DNA from: Leptospira noumeaensis
Lineage (GTDB): Bacteria; Spirochaetota; Leptospiria; Leptospirales; Leptospiraceae
Length of the DNA: 64,000 nt
Assembly: GCF_004770765.1 (NCBI RefSeq)
Contig: NZ_RQFK01000023.1
Span: forward strand, 124,001-188,000
Direction: 5' to 3'
Shown: positions 17,876 to 27,116 of the stretch, piece by piece
Position numbering within the stretch: position 1 is the first letter of the stretch
Layout of the letters: every line of letters begins with the position of its first letter
Made by a program: the position numbers and the translations under genes
The notes under the pieces: model-generated
Told to the model about the DNA's origin: nothing
Databases searched by the model: none
What the model saw: the letters and a program-made list of their open reading frames with translations, nothing else

Positions 17876-18610
17876 TTAGAAAGAGAGTCCAGCCGAAATT
17901 AAAACTTGAGAAAACGTTGTATTTTTTGGGTATGAATTGTACAAACTCTGGCTGATCAGTAAATCTTGGTATTGTTTGGGTAAAGATCCTTCGTAGTAAT
18001 TTGGATTAAATGTTATGTTATGATTGATTTTACCTGCTTCCATATACCCGCATTGTACTTCCAAAGCAAATAAAAAGTGGTCCCAAATTTCTGTTTTATA
18101 ACCGAGTCCAATGGAACTAAAAACTCGGTCAGAGAAGGATGTGTTATGCACGTAAGGTTCTAGATCGATATTGTTCGGAGAATAATTTGTATAATTTTCT
18201 CTTTTTACAGTGAATCCTTTTTCTAAACCTAAATTCACACTAGCAAAGATGGAAGTTGTTAGATAGTATTGGATGTTGAAGGCAAAAGTCTCACCCTGTT
18301 TGGTTCGCGAAAATTGGTAAATGGCATTGGCCCTATTGGGGTTGGAATAGTACTGCCCATAAGACTCTTCTTTACCTCTCCCAATCCCATAGATCATTCC
18401 TAAATAAATATTTTTAAATGGCGAATAAAGAATCTGTAGATTGAATGAACTTGGAATTTTTCTATGTTGGTGTCCGTTATCTGATTGAACGATCCAAGGA
18501 GTAAAGAGGATTTGTGTTTTTTTCCGTTCCGTATCTTCTGCGGATATGCCTTTTGAAATTAGGTAGAAAAAAATAAGAAGTATCAGTTTTGTAAATTTGA
18601 TTGAGTTCAT
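17876..18610 (-). CDS. Probable outer-membrane beta-barrel protein
   Basis: 244 residues with a cleavable signal peptide (KFTKLILLIFFYLISKGISA/ED) and alternating aromatic amphipathic strands throughout, ending in SQVLISAGLSF. A terminal Phe is the usual Bam recognition signal. The size suggests an 8- to 10-strand barrel. No conserved family recognised; probably limited to leptospires. Lies 36 nt upstream of the DHFR-like gene. Confidence 0.65.
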   Translation of the reverse strand: MNSIKFTKLILLIFFYLISKGISAEDTERKKTQILFTPWIVQSDNGHQHRKIPSSFNLQILYSPFKNIYLGMIYGIGRGKEESYGQYYSNPNRANAIYQFSRTKQGETFAFNIQYYLTTSIFASVNLGLEKGFTVKRENYTNYSPNNIDLEPYVHNTSFSDRVFSSIGLGYKTEIWDHFLFALEVQCGYMEAGKINHNITFNPNYYEGSLPKQYQDLLISQSLYNSYPKNTTFSQVLISAGLSF

Positions 18611-18916
18611 ATCGGAAATGATTTTGTCTGATGATTACAATTTGTATCAGTTAAGAAAACAATATAAAAGATGTTTTTGTATTTCAATGAAAAACAACAC
18701 CCGCCGAAAAAATATTTTTTGGTGTAAAAAACAGTTAGGTGGCGAATTACCTTTGTTTTGTGTGATTCAAATTTGTATCATGAACATCATTCTTCTGGCC
18801 CGTTCCCAATTCCGAATTAAATTTAAACCCGTACAATAAAATTTGACAGAATTTTGTTTTTCTAGTCTTTACTATCCTCTTGTAGGAATATCTTATTTCG
18901 ACACTAGGAGCTCGTG
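18611..18916. other. Intergenic region, about 300 nt
   Basis: Divergent control region between the beta-barrel gene and the next lipoprotein. It has an AT-rich palindrome (18704-18722, CC...AAAAAATATTTTTT...GG) and no convincing gene; an 80-codon frame across it has no coding character. Confidence 0.5.
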
Positions 18917-19327
18917 ATGAAAAAAAATTGTTTAATCATGGTTATGGCAGTTTTTACCTTTGTATTTTACTGCCAGTCGGGGGATAAAACGGGTGCGCTT
19001 GATGGTAAAACCCTTCTGGAAGGAACTTGGGTTCTTACTTCCAATTGTGTAACTGATCCGACGCCAAATCCTAGTGCTTGGCTTATCATTAGCAACAACC
19101 GGGAAATTAAATCTTGTTACAAAAAAACAAGTTCTGTTGTGAAGGGAATACTCATCAAACAAACCGAAGGAAATTATAACATTGATTGGAAAGAAGGTCC
19201 TGCATCCAAAGCGCAGTATCCCGTTGGAGGATCATTGAATCTTTTTGGGATGACTACCGAAGGATCGACGATTTGTTACACTCGGATTAAAAATCCAAAA
19301 CAAAACCCACCGGCATTTTGTAAGTAA
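18917..19327 (+). CDS. Small lipoprotein, unknown function
   Basis: 136 residues. Start taken at ATG 18917 rather than GTG 18914 because AGGAG (18906-18910) is then 6 nt away. Signal peptide MKKNCLIMVMAVFTFVFYC with lipid-acceptor Cys 19. The mature part has Cys residues spaced as two likely disulphides (NCVTD, KSCYKK, TICYT, FCK). Repeat copy B begins right after its stop. Confidence 0.7.
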   Translation: MKKNCLIMVMAVFTFVFYCQSGDKTGALDGKTLLEGTWVLTSNCVTDPTPNPSAWLIISNNREIKSCYKKTSSVVKGILIKQTEGNYNIDWKEGPASKAQYPVGGSLNLFGMTTEGSTICYTRIKNPKQNPPAFCK

Positions 19328-19328
19328 T

Positions 19329-19413
19329 CGAAAATCCTTCCAGAAAGATTGGAGCGGAAAGCGGGGTCGCCTAATGGATAGAATCTGGAAACAAAAATCC
19401 ATTGGCGAGGCGC
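19329..19413 (+). repeat. Structured intergenic repeat, copy B
   Basis: Shorter copy: left module cut to AAAATCC, a reduced hairpin loop, then AAAGATTGGAGCGGAAAGCG (identical to the consensus), GGGTCGCCTAATGGAT, a 20-nt variable loop, ATCCATTGGCGAGGCGCCC. The second stem is the best of the three copies: CGCC(T)AATGGAT pairs with ATCCATTGGCG apart from one bulged T. It follows the lipoprotein stop by 1-2 nt, so it forms that gene's 3' end. Confidence 0.75.
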
Positions 19414-19437
19414 CCACTGATTTTTCAAAAATCTACT

Positions 19438-19827
19438 TCATTCGTGTAAGTGGTGGATGACTTGGATTAGTTTTTCTTGTACTTCTTTGGCAATTTTTTC
19501 CAACTCTGGGTTTTGGACGAGTTTTGTCATTGTCATTGGATCAAAGATGGAAACTTTGGTTTCCCCATTTTTTTCTTCGGTGACAACCACGTTGCAGGGA
19601 AGTAATAATCCAATTTCGTCAGCGGTTTGCAGGGCTTTGTGCGCAAAACCGGGATTACATGCCCCAAGGATGGTGTAACGTTTGAAATCAACGCCGATTT
19701 TTTCTTTGAGAGTGTTTTTGACGTCGATCGTGGTTAGAACTCCGAATCCTTCTTTTTTTAAGGCTTCGGTTGTGTCGGTGATGGTATCTTCAAAACTTTT
19801 TTTTCTGTGAACGGTGAGTCCTAACAT
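19438..19827 (-). CDS. DUF302 family protein
   Basis: 129 residues from ATG 19827 (MLGLTVHRKKSFEDT), preferred because GGAGG lies 4 nt upstream. FGVLTTIDVKNTLKEKIGVDF, YTILGACNPGFAHKAL and LLLPCNVVV are the standard DUF302 motifs. The family is a compact alpha/beta fold often found with sulfur or metal stress genes; its biochemical activity is not established. Monocistronic here. Confidence 0.9.
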   Translation of the reverse strand: MLGLTVHRKKSFEDTITDTTEALKKEGFGVLTTIDVKNTLKEKIGVDFKRYTILGACNPGFAHKALQTADEIGLLLPCNVVVTEEKNGETKVSIFDPMTMTKLVQNPELEKIAKEVQEKLIQVIHHLHE

Positions 19828-19910
19828 AAATCCTCCGCAAGGTGCATACCCCATAGGGTATGGCAATCATTGGAACTTGCAAGAGTATTTTAGTTAGGTT
19901 TTGAAAAAGA

Positions 19911-20351
19911 TCATTCTTTTTTGGGGAGTTTTTGCATTTCTTCTACACTGGGAAGTTGTGCAGACATATGACGGATTTCCCCGGAAGAATTGAGTAAAAA
20001 GTATTGGGGGATGGGATCTGATTTTAAGGAAACAAACCGGTCATCCAAAATTAATGTTTGGAACTCTTGGTCCCTGGGAGTGAAGTTCAGCAAAACATAG
20101 GCTCCGAGGTCTGGTTTGCCTTCTCCACATTCCAATCCTTGTAACATCTCACAACGAGATTTGGTGATGGATAAGAGGATGAGTTTTCCTTCGCGAGAGG
20201 CTTGGCCAAAGGCAAAGGATTTGTTGTGACCCCAGTGGATTTCTTCGCTTGCCATTTCGTTGATTTTGACATAACCGAAAACGAGCAACAAAATGAAAAG
20301 AGGCATGGATAAAAAACCAAGCAGGTAAAAAACACGGGAATATTTCTGCAT
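19911..20351 (-). CDS. Membrane-anchored protein, possibly thioredoxin-like
   Basis: 146 residues from ATG 20351 (MQKYSRVFYLLG); a longer frame adds 20 residues with no clear purpose. One N-terminal membrane anchor (about 8-28), then an extracytoplasmic domain with beta-alpha pattern: GKLILLSITKSRCEML, DLGAYVLLNFTP, PIPQYFLLNSSGEIRH. The last resembles the cis-Pro strand and hairpin of thioredoxin-fold proteins, but no CxxC is present, so an active disulphide role is doubtful. Function unknown. Confidence 0.5.
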   Translation of the reverse strand: MQKYSRVFYLLGFLSMPLFILLLVFGYVKINEMASEEIHWGHNKSFAFGQASREGKLILLSITKSRCEMLQGLECGEGKPDLGAYVLLNFTPRDQEFQTLILDDRFVSLKSDPIPQYFLLNSSGEIRHMSAQLPSVEEMQKLPKKE

Positions 20352-20492
20352 ACAAGGCAATGGAACCGAAACACCCAGTTCCCGCCAAGTTGAATTTTTA
20401 ATTGCCAACAAACAAAGAAACTTTAAAAAAAACTACACCTTCTTATTCACAAATCAAATCTGGTTTAAAGAGAGAAACCTTAGGAGAAATTA

Positions 20493-21338
20493 ATGGAGAT
20501 TTGGTATACCGAAAAATTGGAATTAGAAAAAGGCCGTGCTGTGAGTTACCGGGTAACAAAAACAATCGAAAGCCTACAATCTCCGTTCCAAAAAATCGAT
20601 ATTTTTGAAACACAATCCTTTGGCCGAATGTTTACACTTGATGGTGTAACAATGGTTACTAACAAAGATGAACATTCTTATCATGAAATGATCGCCCATA
20701 TTCCGATGATGAGTCACCCAAATCCAGAATCAGTTTTGGTGATTGGTGGGGGAGATGGTGGAACGGTTCGAGAAGTTTTAAAACACCCATCTGTCAAAGA
20801 AGTTGTGTTATGCGAGATTGACAAAGCAGTTGTAGATATTAGTTATAAATATTTCCCTGAATGTGCAGATGCAATGAAAGATCCTAAAGTCATTCATCAT
20901 TATGATGACGGAGCCAAATTTGCGCGAGACAACAAAGGTCGTTTCGATGTCATCCTTGTGGATTCCAGTGATCCTGTTGGTCCTGCAGAAGTTTTATTTA
21001 AAGAACCGTTTTTTCGAGATATGGCGAGTGCTTTAAAACCTACGGGAATTATCGCAACTCAAGCAGAATCTTTTTGGTATCATGGAGATGTGATCTCATC
21101 ACTTTTTGATTTTATTCCTAAAATTTTTCCTGAGTATGGTTACTATTATACAACCATTCCTACTTACCCTTCCGGAATCATTGGGTTTACTTTTTTATCG
21201 AATGCGATTGATCCTTATTCGGTAACACCGGATCCAGAACGTGTTCCCAAAGGACTCAAATACTACAGTCCAGAAATTCACAAAGCAGCTTTTGTACTTC
21301 CTGAATTTGCAAAAGCTTATATCAAACGAAAAGGTTAA
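20493..21338 (+). CDS. speE: Spermidine synthase
   Basis: 281 residues. N-terminal beta domain (MEIWYTEKLE...YRVTKTIESLQSPFQKIDIFE), then a Rossmann core with VIGGGDGGTVREVLKH, the catalytic DSSDPVGPAE loop, and TQAESFWYH. It transfers an aminopropyl group from decarboxylated SAM to putrescine. AGGAGA precedes the start. It heads a run of eight plus-strand genes with gaps of 26 nt or less, to 28386. No SAM decarboxylase is nearby. Confidence 0.95.
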   Translation: MEIWYTEKLELEKGRAVSYRVTKTIESLQSPFQKIDIFETQSFGRMFTLDGVTMVTNKDEHSYHEMIAHIPMMSHPNPESVLVIGGGDGGTVREVLKHPSVKEVVLCEIDKAVVDISYKYFPECADAMKDPKVIHHYDDGAKFARDNKGRFDVILVDSSDPVGPAEVLFKEPFFRDMASALKPTGIIATQAESFWYHGDVISSLFDFIPKIFPEYGYYYTTIPTYPSGIIGFTFLSNAIDPYSVTPDPERVPKGLKYYSPEIHKAAFVLPEFAKAYIKRKG

Positions 21339-21344
21339 AACTTT

Positions 21345-22598
21345 GTGAAACAGATTCCTGTTCTCTATTTTTTAATTTTAGCATCCTTTGCCATAAGACC
21401 TAATCCTCTTTTGGCAGGGGAAACCAAAGCAACAAAGTTGGAATTAGAGGCGGAATCCTATGAGGCACGCGGGTATCCAAAAAAAGCAGCGGAACTTCGT
21501 CATCAGATCAAAAAAATCCGTGAAGACCAATTCCGTGACCGGAACCGCGAGCCGCTTTATCCGATCACTTCGAATATCCCTGCCACAAATAACGCTTCTT
21601 TAGAGTTCCACCAGGGCACTTGGGAAGTTGGGATTCGTGGGATGAGCCAAGGTGGAGTTTTTACACCGGGGGATGTTTGGGCAGATGACAATGGAAGGGT
21701 TGCGTTTCAAGCTGGAACTCCGTATTTCCCTCGTTCGCCGATTGGTTATCAAAATATTCGATCTTTACCTTACGCTTATGAATGGGAAAAAAACCAAGGT
21801 TCAGGTTCGTTTTCTCCAAGAGTGGCTTACAAACATAAATCTGCAAAATGGGGATTGGAATATGTTTATTTCCAATTTCAGACAACTAACAATTATCTTT
21901 CCTTAGGATATGTAGAAGGTTTACTTTCTGCTTATCATAGTGATAGGTTGCATAGCGCAGAACATAAATTAGTTCTTAAAATCTACGAAGAGTCTTCTCG
22001 AAACATTGGTTATAGTTGGGATTTTGGACTTCGAGCGGGTTCCTTCCAGACAAACTCTGTATTTTCTTCACAATCGTTAAACCAAACGGGAGTCATGCGA
22101 GACTCGATGCAGTATTTAGCACCGAGTGCCGGGTTCCGATTTTATCATAAAATCGGGGAGGGAGTTTCCTATGATTTAGGTGGGGAAATGTTTGTAACTC
22201 CACTGGGCCGCTTAAATTATCGAAGGGATATAATGACGGGAAGTGGAGGTGCTAGACGATTTGGAGAAGGTGCGGTCACCGGTAACGAAGCATATTCTTT
22301 GTTCTCAGAAAAACCATTAGAGACTTCCATTGTTGGATTAGATCTTTTAGCCCAGGCCAATTGGCAACCTTGGCAACATCACAAATTCCATTTAGGTTTA
22401 CAAGTGGTTCAATACATTTGGAGGGCCAATGAATCTTCGGCTCCTGGAATTCGTGCTTTGAATGAAGATTCTTTTGTTTCTGGTGTGAGAGATTATTATT
22501 TAAGTTCAGCTTTTTATGAATCGGATGGACTTGATAATCGTTCTTCGCGAGTTTATGCCATTTCGAATTTATACTTTGGGTACACTTATGTTTTTTAA
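21345..22598 (+). CDS. Probable outer-membrane protein, unknown function
   Basis: 417 residues, GTG start 6 nt after speE. Signal peptide MKQIPVLYFLILASFAIRPN..LLAG, then a charged helical segment (about 30-65, KLELEAESYEARGYPKKAAEL), then many Tyr/Trp-rich amphipathic strands and an aromatic C-terminus (YFGYTYVF) typical of outer-membrane barrels. No family recognised. The last 11 nt overlap the next gene. Confidence 0.65.
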   Translation: MKQIPVLYFLILASFAIRPNPLLAGETKATKLELEAESYEARGYPKKAAELRHQIKKIREDQFRDRNREPLYPITSNIPATNNASLEFHQGTWEVGIRGMSQGGVFTPGDVWADDNGRVAFQAGTPYFPRSPIGYQNIRSLPYAYEWEKNQGSGSFSPRVAYKHKSAKWGLEYVYFQFQTTNNYLSLGYVEGLLSAYHSDRLHSAEHKLVLKIYEESSRNIGYSWDFGLRAGSFQTNSVFSSQSLNQTGVMRDSMQYLAPSAGFRFYHKIGEGVSYDLGGEMFVTPLGRLNYRRDIMTGSGGARRFGEGAVTGNEAYSLFSEKPLETSIVGLDLLAQANWQPWQHHKFHLGLQVVQYIWRANESSAPGIRALNEDSFVSGVRDYYLSSAFYESDGLDNRSSRVYAISNLYFGYTYVF

Positions 22599-23319
22599 AC
22601 TAAGGTTTCATTTGATCATTCCCACTTTGCTTTTTCTTTTTGTATGGGGATGTGGAGTTTCTCTCCGAGTGTATAGACCCTTTCCTAATGAGTCCTCTTT
22701 TGAGTTTGTCAAAAAAATGGATCATATAGAAGTCAAAGTCAAAGAAGAAAACCGAATGAAGATGGGTGTCTACGATGGGTATTTTGCAGATCCAGAGGCA
22801 CTCCCGAATGAATACGGTCCTTTGTCTTATTTGATTCGAAAGGAACTTTCTATCCGAGGAGATCGTTTTCCTTTGTTACTTGCTCGCGGTGGAAAAATTT
22901 TCGTAGATGAATACCAATTGGTTTCTTTGGACAGGTGTTCAAAGAATTTAACTTTTGTGCGGATGAAAGCGAGGATCCAAATCCAAGGCCAATTAGAAGA
23001 AGAGTTCTCTTATTATGATGAAATTGACTCTCGTGTTACGAATTGTTATTTGGCGGGAAGTATTCTTACCTTTATCCCTTTGGTTTGGTATGTTCCTTAC
23101 AATGGATTTCGTGGGAACAGGGAAGACCAATTAAACCAATTGGGAAGGAATTCTTTAACAGAGTTTTTTACGCGTTTGGAAATTCTTTCTAGTTATAACG
23201 GTAGTTCTCCTGTGGATAAATTTTCGGAACCGGAACCACCGCCTGTAAAACTCAAAAAATCGCCTGTAAAACAAGAGCCAGTTGACCCCAAACTTAAGGA
23301 AATCATGGAAAGTTTATGA
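22588..23319 (+). CDS. Lipoprotein, unknown function
   Basis: 243 residues from ATG 22588, which overlaps the preceding TAA region; an upstream ATG in the same frame would lie deep in the previous gene. Signal peptide with lipobox FVWGC (Cys about 22). The middle contains ILTFIPLVWYVPYNG, a likely membrane-associated segment, and the C-terminus is Pro/Lys-rich (EPEPPPVKLKKSPVKQEP). Overlaps the next gene by 4 nt. Function unknown. Confidence 0.65.
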   Translation: MFFKLRFHLIIPTLLFLFVWGCGVSLRVYRPFPNESSFEFVKKMDHIEVKVKEENRMKMGVYDGYFADPEALPNEYGPLSYLIRKELSIRGDRFPLLLARGGKIFVDEYQLVSLDRCSKNLTFVRMKARIQIQGQLEEEFSYYDEIDSRVTNCYLAGSILTFIPLVWYVPYNGFRGNREDQLNQLGRNSLTEFFTRLEILSSYNGSSPVDKFSEPEPPPVKLKKSPVKQEPVDPKLKEIMESL

Positions 23320-24185
23320 AATTTTTCTCCTTTGTTTTAATCCTTGGCCTTAGTTTTGGTTTCACAAATTGTTATTCCTTGGAAAAACCATACAATTACG
23401 GGAATCCATACCTTCCCAGTCCCGAATTTACAGAAGATGATCCACAATTTGAAGAAGGGGAACCAGTTTGGATTTTAGACCAAACGGGGAATTGGATTTT
23501 TTCTCTTCCTTCCAAGTTAGTGCTTTGGAATCTAAAAGCAGACAACCATCACATTTCAAAAGAAACCAAAGAATATCTAATTCGTTATATCAAAGAAAAT
23601 AATTTAAGGGATGTGAAAGTTCGTTTCAATCAATACGCACCACTTTCGGAATGGAAACGACTCCCAAAAAATAAAAATATCAATCCAGTCATTCGTTACT
23701 TTTTTGGGTCCATTTCTTTGCTTGCTTATACTTTCCTCCCTGGCCGCTTGCTTGCAGGAACTGTTGGAGGAGACCATTACAATTCTTTTACCAACACCAT
23801 CAATGTGTATTCTGATTTACCAGCGGTTGTGATTCATGAAGGGGGCCATGCCAAGGATTTTGCGCAAAGAGAAAAAAGAACTCTTTATGCTACGATGTAT
23901 GCTATCCCAGTCGTTGGTTCTTTGTATCATGAAGCGAGGGCTTCTGATGACGCTCTCAATTATTTTGCGGAAAAAAACGATAAAGAACAATTAGAGTCAT
24001 CTTATGAGTTACTCACTCCAGCTTATTCTACTTATGTGGGAGGAGCGATTGGGGATGTAGTGGCAAATCCAATCACCGCACTTACTGTGATTCCTGGACA
24101 TATATACGGTCGCTACAAAAAACGAGACATCGATAGCGAATTAGAAAAAAGAAAACAAAAGATCCAATTTAAGGAACCCAAGTGA
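23316..24185 (+). CDS. Lipoprotein with HExxH zinc-metallopeptidase motif
   Basis: 289 residues. Signal peptide MKFFSFVLILGLSFGFTNC (Cys 19). Around residues 170-215 it has VVIHEGGHAKDF, an HExxH zinc motif, followed 30 residues later by HEARASDDALNY, whose Glu or Asp could be the third ligand (gluzincin-like). A hydrophobic stretch precedes the site (YFFGSISLLAYTFLPGRLLAG) and two more follow, suggesting membrane-embedded or membrane-apposed catalysis. The precise peptidase family is not recognised. Sits between a lipoprotein and pyrF with 4-nt overlaps on both sides. Confidence 0.6.
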   Translation: MKFFSFVLILGLSFGFTNCYSLEKPYNYGNPYLPSPEFTEDDPQFEEGEPVWILDQTGNWIFSLPSKLVLWNLKADNHHISKETKEYLIRYIKENNLRDVKVRFNQYAPLSEWKRLPKNKNINPVIRYFFGSISLLAYTFLPGRLLAGTVGGDHYNSFTNTINVYSDLPAVVIHEGGHAKDFAQREKRTLYATMYAIPVVGSLYHEARASDDALNYFAEKNDKEQLESSYELLTPAYSTYVGGAIGDVVANPITALTVIPGHIYGRYKKRDIDSELEKRKQKIQFKEPK

Positions 24186-25009
24186 ATTCCAAATCCAACT
24201 TCATTCAAAAATTCAATTCGCGTAGAGATCAATTAAAATCTCTTCTTTGTATTGGTCTCGACCCCGAATTGGAAAAGTTACCGAAGGTAAGTTTGGATTC
24301 GAAAGCACCGCTGGTTCATTTTACAGAAACTATCATTCGCTACACACATTCTTATGCAGCGGCTTGGAAACCCAATGTGGCATTTTTTGAAAGGTTGGGC
24401 TCCGAAGGTTATTTTGCCTTAGAACATATGGTTCGTTTGATGCAGAAGGTTTCACCAGATGTACCCATAGTGATGGATGCCAAACGTGGTGACCTTGCCA
24501 ATACTTCCAAAGAGTATGCTAAGTATTTTTTTAAAACCTTGGGTGTGGATGCCCTGACGGTTAATCCGTACATGGGTCGGGACAGTCTTGTTCCCTACCT
24601 CGATCTAGGTGGGTATATTTTTGTACTTGGACTCACATCAAATCCAAGTTCAGTAGACTTCCAAAAACAAAAACTTTCCGGTAAGGGAATTCACTTATAT
24701 GAAGAGGTAAGTGACCAGATGGCAAAACTTGCGGAGGAATATCCTAACCAAGTAGGACTTGTTGTGGGGGGAACCCACCCATCAGAGATTCAATCCTTAC
24801 GAGCCCGTCATCCCAATTTGTACTTTCTCATTCCAGGATTTGGAGCCCAAGGTGGGGATCTTTCCTCCATCATCCAGGCTTCGGGGAATCGCTCCCTCAT
24901 CAATTCATCACGTGGAATCACTCTCAGTTCTTTGGAAGAAAATTTCGGACAAACCGCAGAAAAGAAAGCAGAAGAAGTCCATCTTCAAATGAACCAACTC
25001 TTTCTCTAA
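24182..25009 (+). CDS. pyrF: Orotidine 5'-phosphate decarboxylase, type 2
   Basis: 275 residues, GTG start overlapping the upstream stop by 4 nt. LLCIGLDPELEKLP, the catalytic VMDAKRGDLANTSKEYA loop, the VNPYMGRDSL motif and IPGFGAQGGD phosphate loop are those of the longer (type 2) OMP decarboxylases. Last step of de novo UMP synthesis. Its place between surface lipoproteins and lipid-modifying genes is unusual and looks like packing rather than pathway logic. Confidence 0.95.
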   Translation: MNSKSNFIQKFNSRRDQLKSLLCIGLDPELEKLPKVSLDSKAPLVHFTETIIRYTHSYAAAWKPNVAFFERLGSEGYFALEHMVRLMQKVSPDVPIVMDAKRGDLANTSKEYAKYFFKTLGVDALTVNPYMGRDSLVPYLDLGGYIFVLGLTSNPSSVDFQKQKLSGKGIHLYEEVSDQMAKLAEEYPNQVGLVVGGTHPSEIQSLRARHPNLYFLIPGFGAQGGDLSSIIQASGNRSLINSSRGITLSSLEENFGQTAEKKAEEVHLQMNQLFL

Positions 25010-25035
25010 CGGTCTAATGACCGAAAGGGAAACAA

Positions 25036-26307
25036 GTGAAAGAAAAACTAGCCATCGTTGGTACAGGGATCTCTGGTCTCGGTTCCGCATACTTTTTAAA
25101 AAACGATTTTGATTTAACTATTTTTGACAGTGCCGATTATATCGGTGGTCATACCAATACGGTAATGGTAGAAGAAGATGGGGTAAAGATACCGATTGAT
25201 ACCGGATTCATTGTGTTCAATCATGTGACTTATCCTAATTTACTGAGACTTTTCCAAACATTAAACGTCCCCACTAAAAAATCAGATATGTCTTTTAGTG
25301 TCCAACATGACCCCACCAAACTAGAGTTTTGTGGATCTGGACTTTCTGGGTTGTTTGCTCAGAAAAAAAATCTGTTTCGACCTCGGTACTTGAAGATGTT
25401 ACTTGAGATTGACCGGTTCAACAAATCGGCCCCAAAGATTTTAGACGATCCCAAGTATGATTCCTGGGATTTAGGAAAGTACATGGAGGCTTTTGGATAC
25501 GGAAAAGACATTTTAAATTTTTATTTAATTCCAATGAGTTCCGCTGTTTGGTCAACGCCGCCTGATTTGATGTTGGAATTTCCAGCAAAGTCACTCATCC
25601 GGTTTTTTTATAACCATGGATTTTTGGGATTAAATACACAACACCAATGGTATACGGTGGATGGTGGGTCGCATGAATATAGCAAACGAATCATTCCCCC
25701 CATCAAAGACAAATTTCGACTTAATTCGCCAGTCAAACAAGTAAACCGTACGAGTGACGGGAAGGTGGAACTTGTGTTTGGTGAAGGGAAAAAAGAAATC
25801 TTTGATAAGGTTTTACTTGCCACGCATGGGCATATTTCTGCGAAATTACTCGGAAATCCGACAAAATTAGAAAGCGCACTCCTTCCTCTTTACAAATACC
25901 AACACAACACTGCCACTCTACATACGGATGCCAGTGATATGCCAAAAGTATCATCTTGTTGGTCCAGTTGGAATTATAAAATTGTAGAAGATGAAAAGGG
26001 AAAACAAAACCCTTACACAATCTATTGGATGAACCGTTTGCAAAATGTTTCCAAAAAACAAAATTATTTTGTGACCATCAACGACCCGGATCGTGTGGCA
26101 AAAGACAAAATCATTCAAAAAATAGATTATGAACATCCACTTTTTTCTGTGGAAGCATCTCTTGGACAAAATCGTTTGCCAGAGTTAAACGAAAGTGGTC
26201 CGATCTATTATGCAGGCGCTTACTTCCGGTATGGATTCCATGAAGATGGATTTTTATCAGCAGTGAATGTTTCGCGTAGTATTTTAAAAAGGGATCCATG
26301 GACTTAA
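25036..26307 (+). CDS. FAD-dependent amine-oxidase-type oxidoreductase
   Basis: 423 residues, GTG start. N-terminal dinucleotide fold KLAIVGTGISGLGSAYFL, ending FDSADYIGGHTNTV, then IDTGFIVFNHVTYPNL and a C-terminal YYAGAYFRYGFHEDGFLSA flavin motif. This subfamily is regularly encoded beside DUF1365 and a Cfa-type methyltransferase, as here, and is presumed to act on unsaturated or cyclopropane/furan-type fatty acyl chains. In alphaproteobacteria the analogous operon responds to singlet oxygen. The exact reaction here is inference. Confidence 0.88.
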   Translation: MKEKLAIVGTGISGLGSAYFLKNDFDLTIFDSADYIGGHTNTVMVEEDGVKIPIDTGFIVFNHVTYPNLLRLFQTLNVPTKKSDMSFSVQHDPTKLEFCGSGLSGLFAQKKNLFRPRYLKMLLEIDRFNKSAPKILDDPKYDSWDLGKYMEAFGYGKDILNFYLIPMSSAVWSTPPDLMLEFPAKSLIRFFYNHGFLGLNTQHQWYTVDGGSHEYSKRIIPPIKDKFRLNSPVKQVNRTSDGKVELVFGEGKKEIFDKVLLATHGHISAKLLGNPTKLESALLPLYKYQHNTATLHTDASDMPKVSSCWSSWNYKIVEDEKGKQNPYTIYWMNRLQNVSKKQNYFVTINDPDRVAKDKIIQKIDYEHPLFSVEASLGQNRLPELNESGPIYYAGAYFRYGFHEDGFLSAVNVSRSILKRDPWT

Positions 26308-27116
26308 ACTCATGTATGTACGAGGCGGATGTGTATCATACACGTACCGCTCCAAAACCCAACAAATTCAAATACAGAATTTTTAATTTTTATTTGGATC
26401 TTTCCGAAATAGACCAGTTGGCCCACGAAAGTTTTTGGTTTTCCAGGAACCGGTTCAATTTGTTTTCCTTTTATGACAAAGACCATATCCAATTTGAAAA
26501 AGGAACAGTTTATGAAAATGTTAAGTCCTTTTTGGAAGCCTCTGGAGTAAATGACATTGGAAAGATATTTCTTCTTACCAACCTCCGTGTGTTGGGTTAT
26601 GTGTTTAATCCGGTAAGTTTTTATTTTTGTTATGACAAATTAGGACAACCACTTGTATCGATCGCAGAAGTAGGAAATACCTTTGGTGAGATCAAACCCT
26701 ATGTCGGTTATTTTAAGAAAGCCATAGGAACCATTGCGGATCCAGAGGTGTATATCAGGGAACGTAAAAACTTTTATGTCTCACCTTTTATCAGTTTGGA
26801 TTCTGAATTTGAGTTCCGATTGAACTTACCCAATAATCAATTACAGATTGGTGTCGACTCTTTTGAAAATGGAAAACGAATATTAACCACTTCCTTTCTT
26901 GGAAAAAAAATTCCATTCCAATCAAAATACTTATTAAAACTTTTTACCCAATTCCCATTTGTTACCGTCAAAATAATAACGTTGATCCACTGGCAAGCCT
27001 TCAAACTTTGGATCAAAAAAATTCCATACATTTCGAAACACCAAAACTTAGAGAAACAAACAGGAGTTCCCCTTGGAGAAATCACAGAACCAGTCCCTCT
27101 TACAAGACACGATTGA
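26298..27116 (+). CDS. DUF1365 family protein
   Basis: 272 residues; ATG overlaps the oxidase gene by 10 nt. MYEADVYHTRTAPKPNKFKYRIF, FLLTNLRVLGYVFNPVSFYFCYD and EVGNTFGEIKPYV are the family signatures. DUF1365 proteins are near-constant companions of the flavin oxidase and Cfa-like genes, but their reaction is not established. The gene's 3' end overlaps the next start by 44 nt, indicating strong coupling. Confidence 0.9.
   Translation: MDLNSCMYEADVYHTRTAPKPNKFKYRIFNFYLDLSEIDQLAHESFWFSRNRFNLFSFYDKDHIQFEKGTVYENVKSFLEASGVNDIGKIFLLTNLRVLGYVFNPVSFYFCYDKLGQPLVSIAEVGNTFGEIKPYVGYFKKAIGTIADPEVYIRERKNFYVSPFISLDSEFEFRLNLPNNQLQIGVDSFENGKRILTTSFLGKKIPFQSKYLLKLFTQFPFVTVKIITLIHWQAFKLWIKKIPYISKHQNLEKQTGVPLGEITEPVPLTRHD

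Noticed and set aside
18597..18839. 80-codon ORF in the divergent region
   Set aside because: Low-complexity AT-rich translation, overlaps the beta-barrel gene start, no ribosome site.
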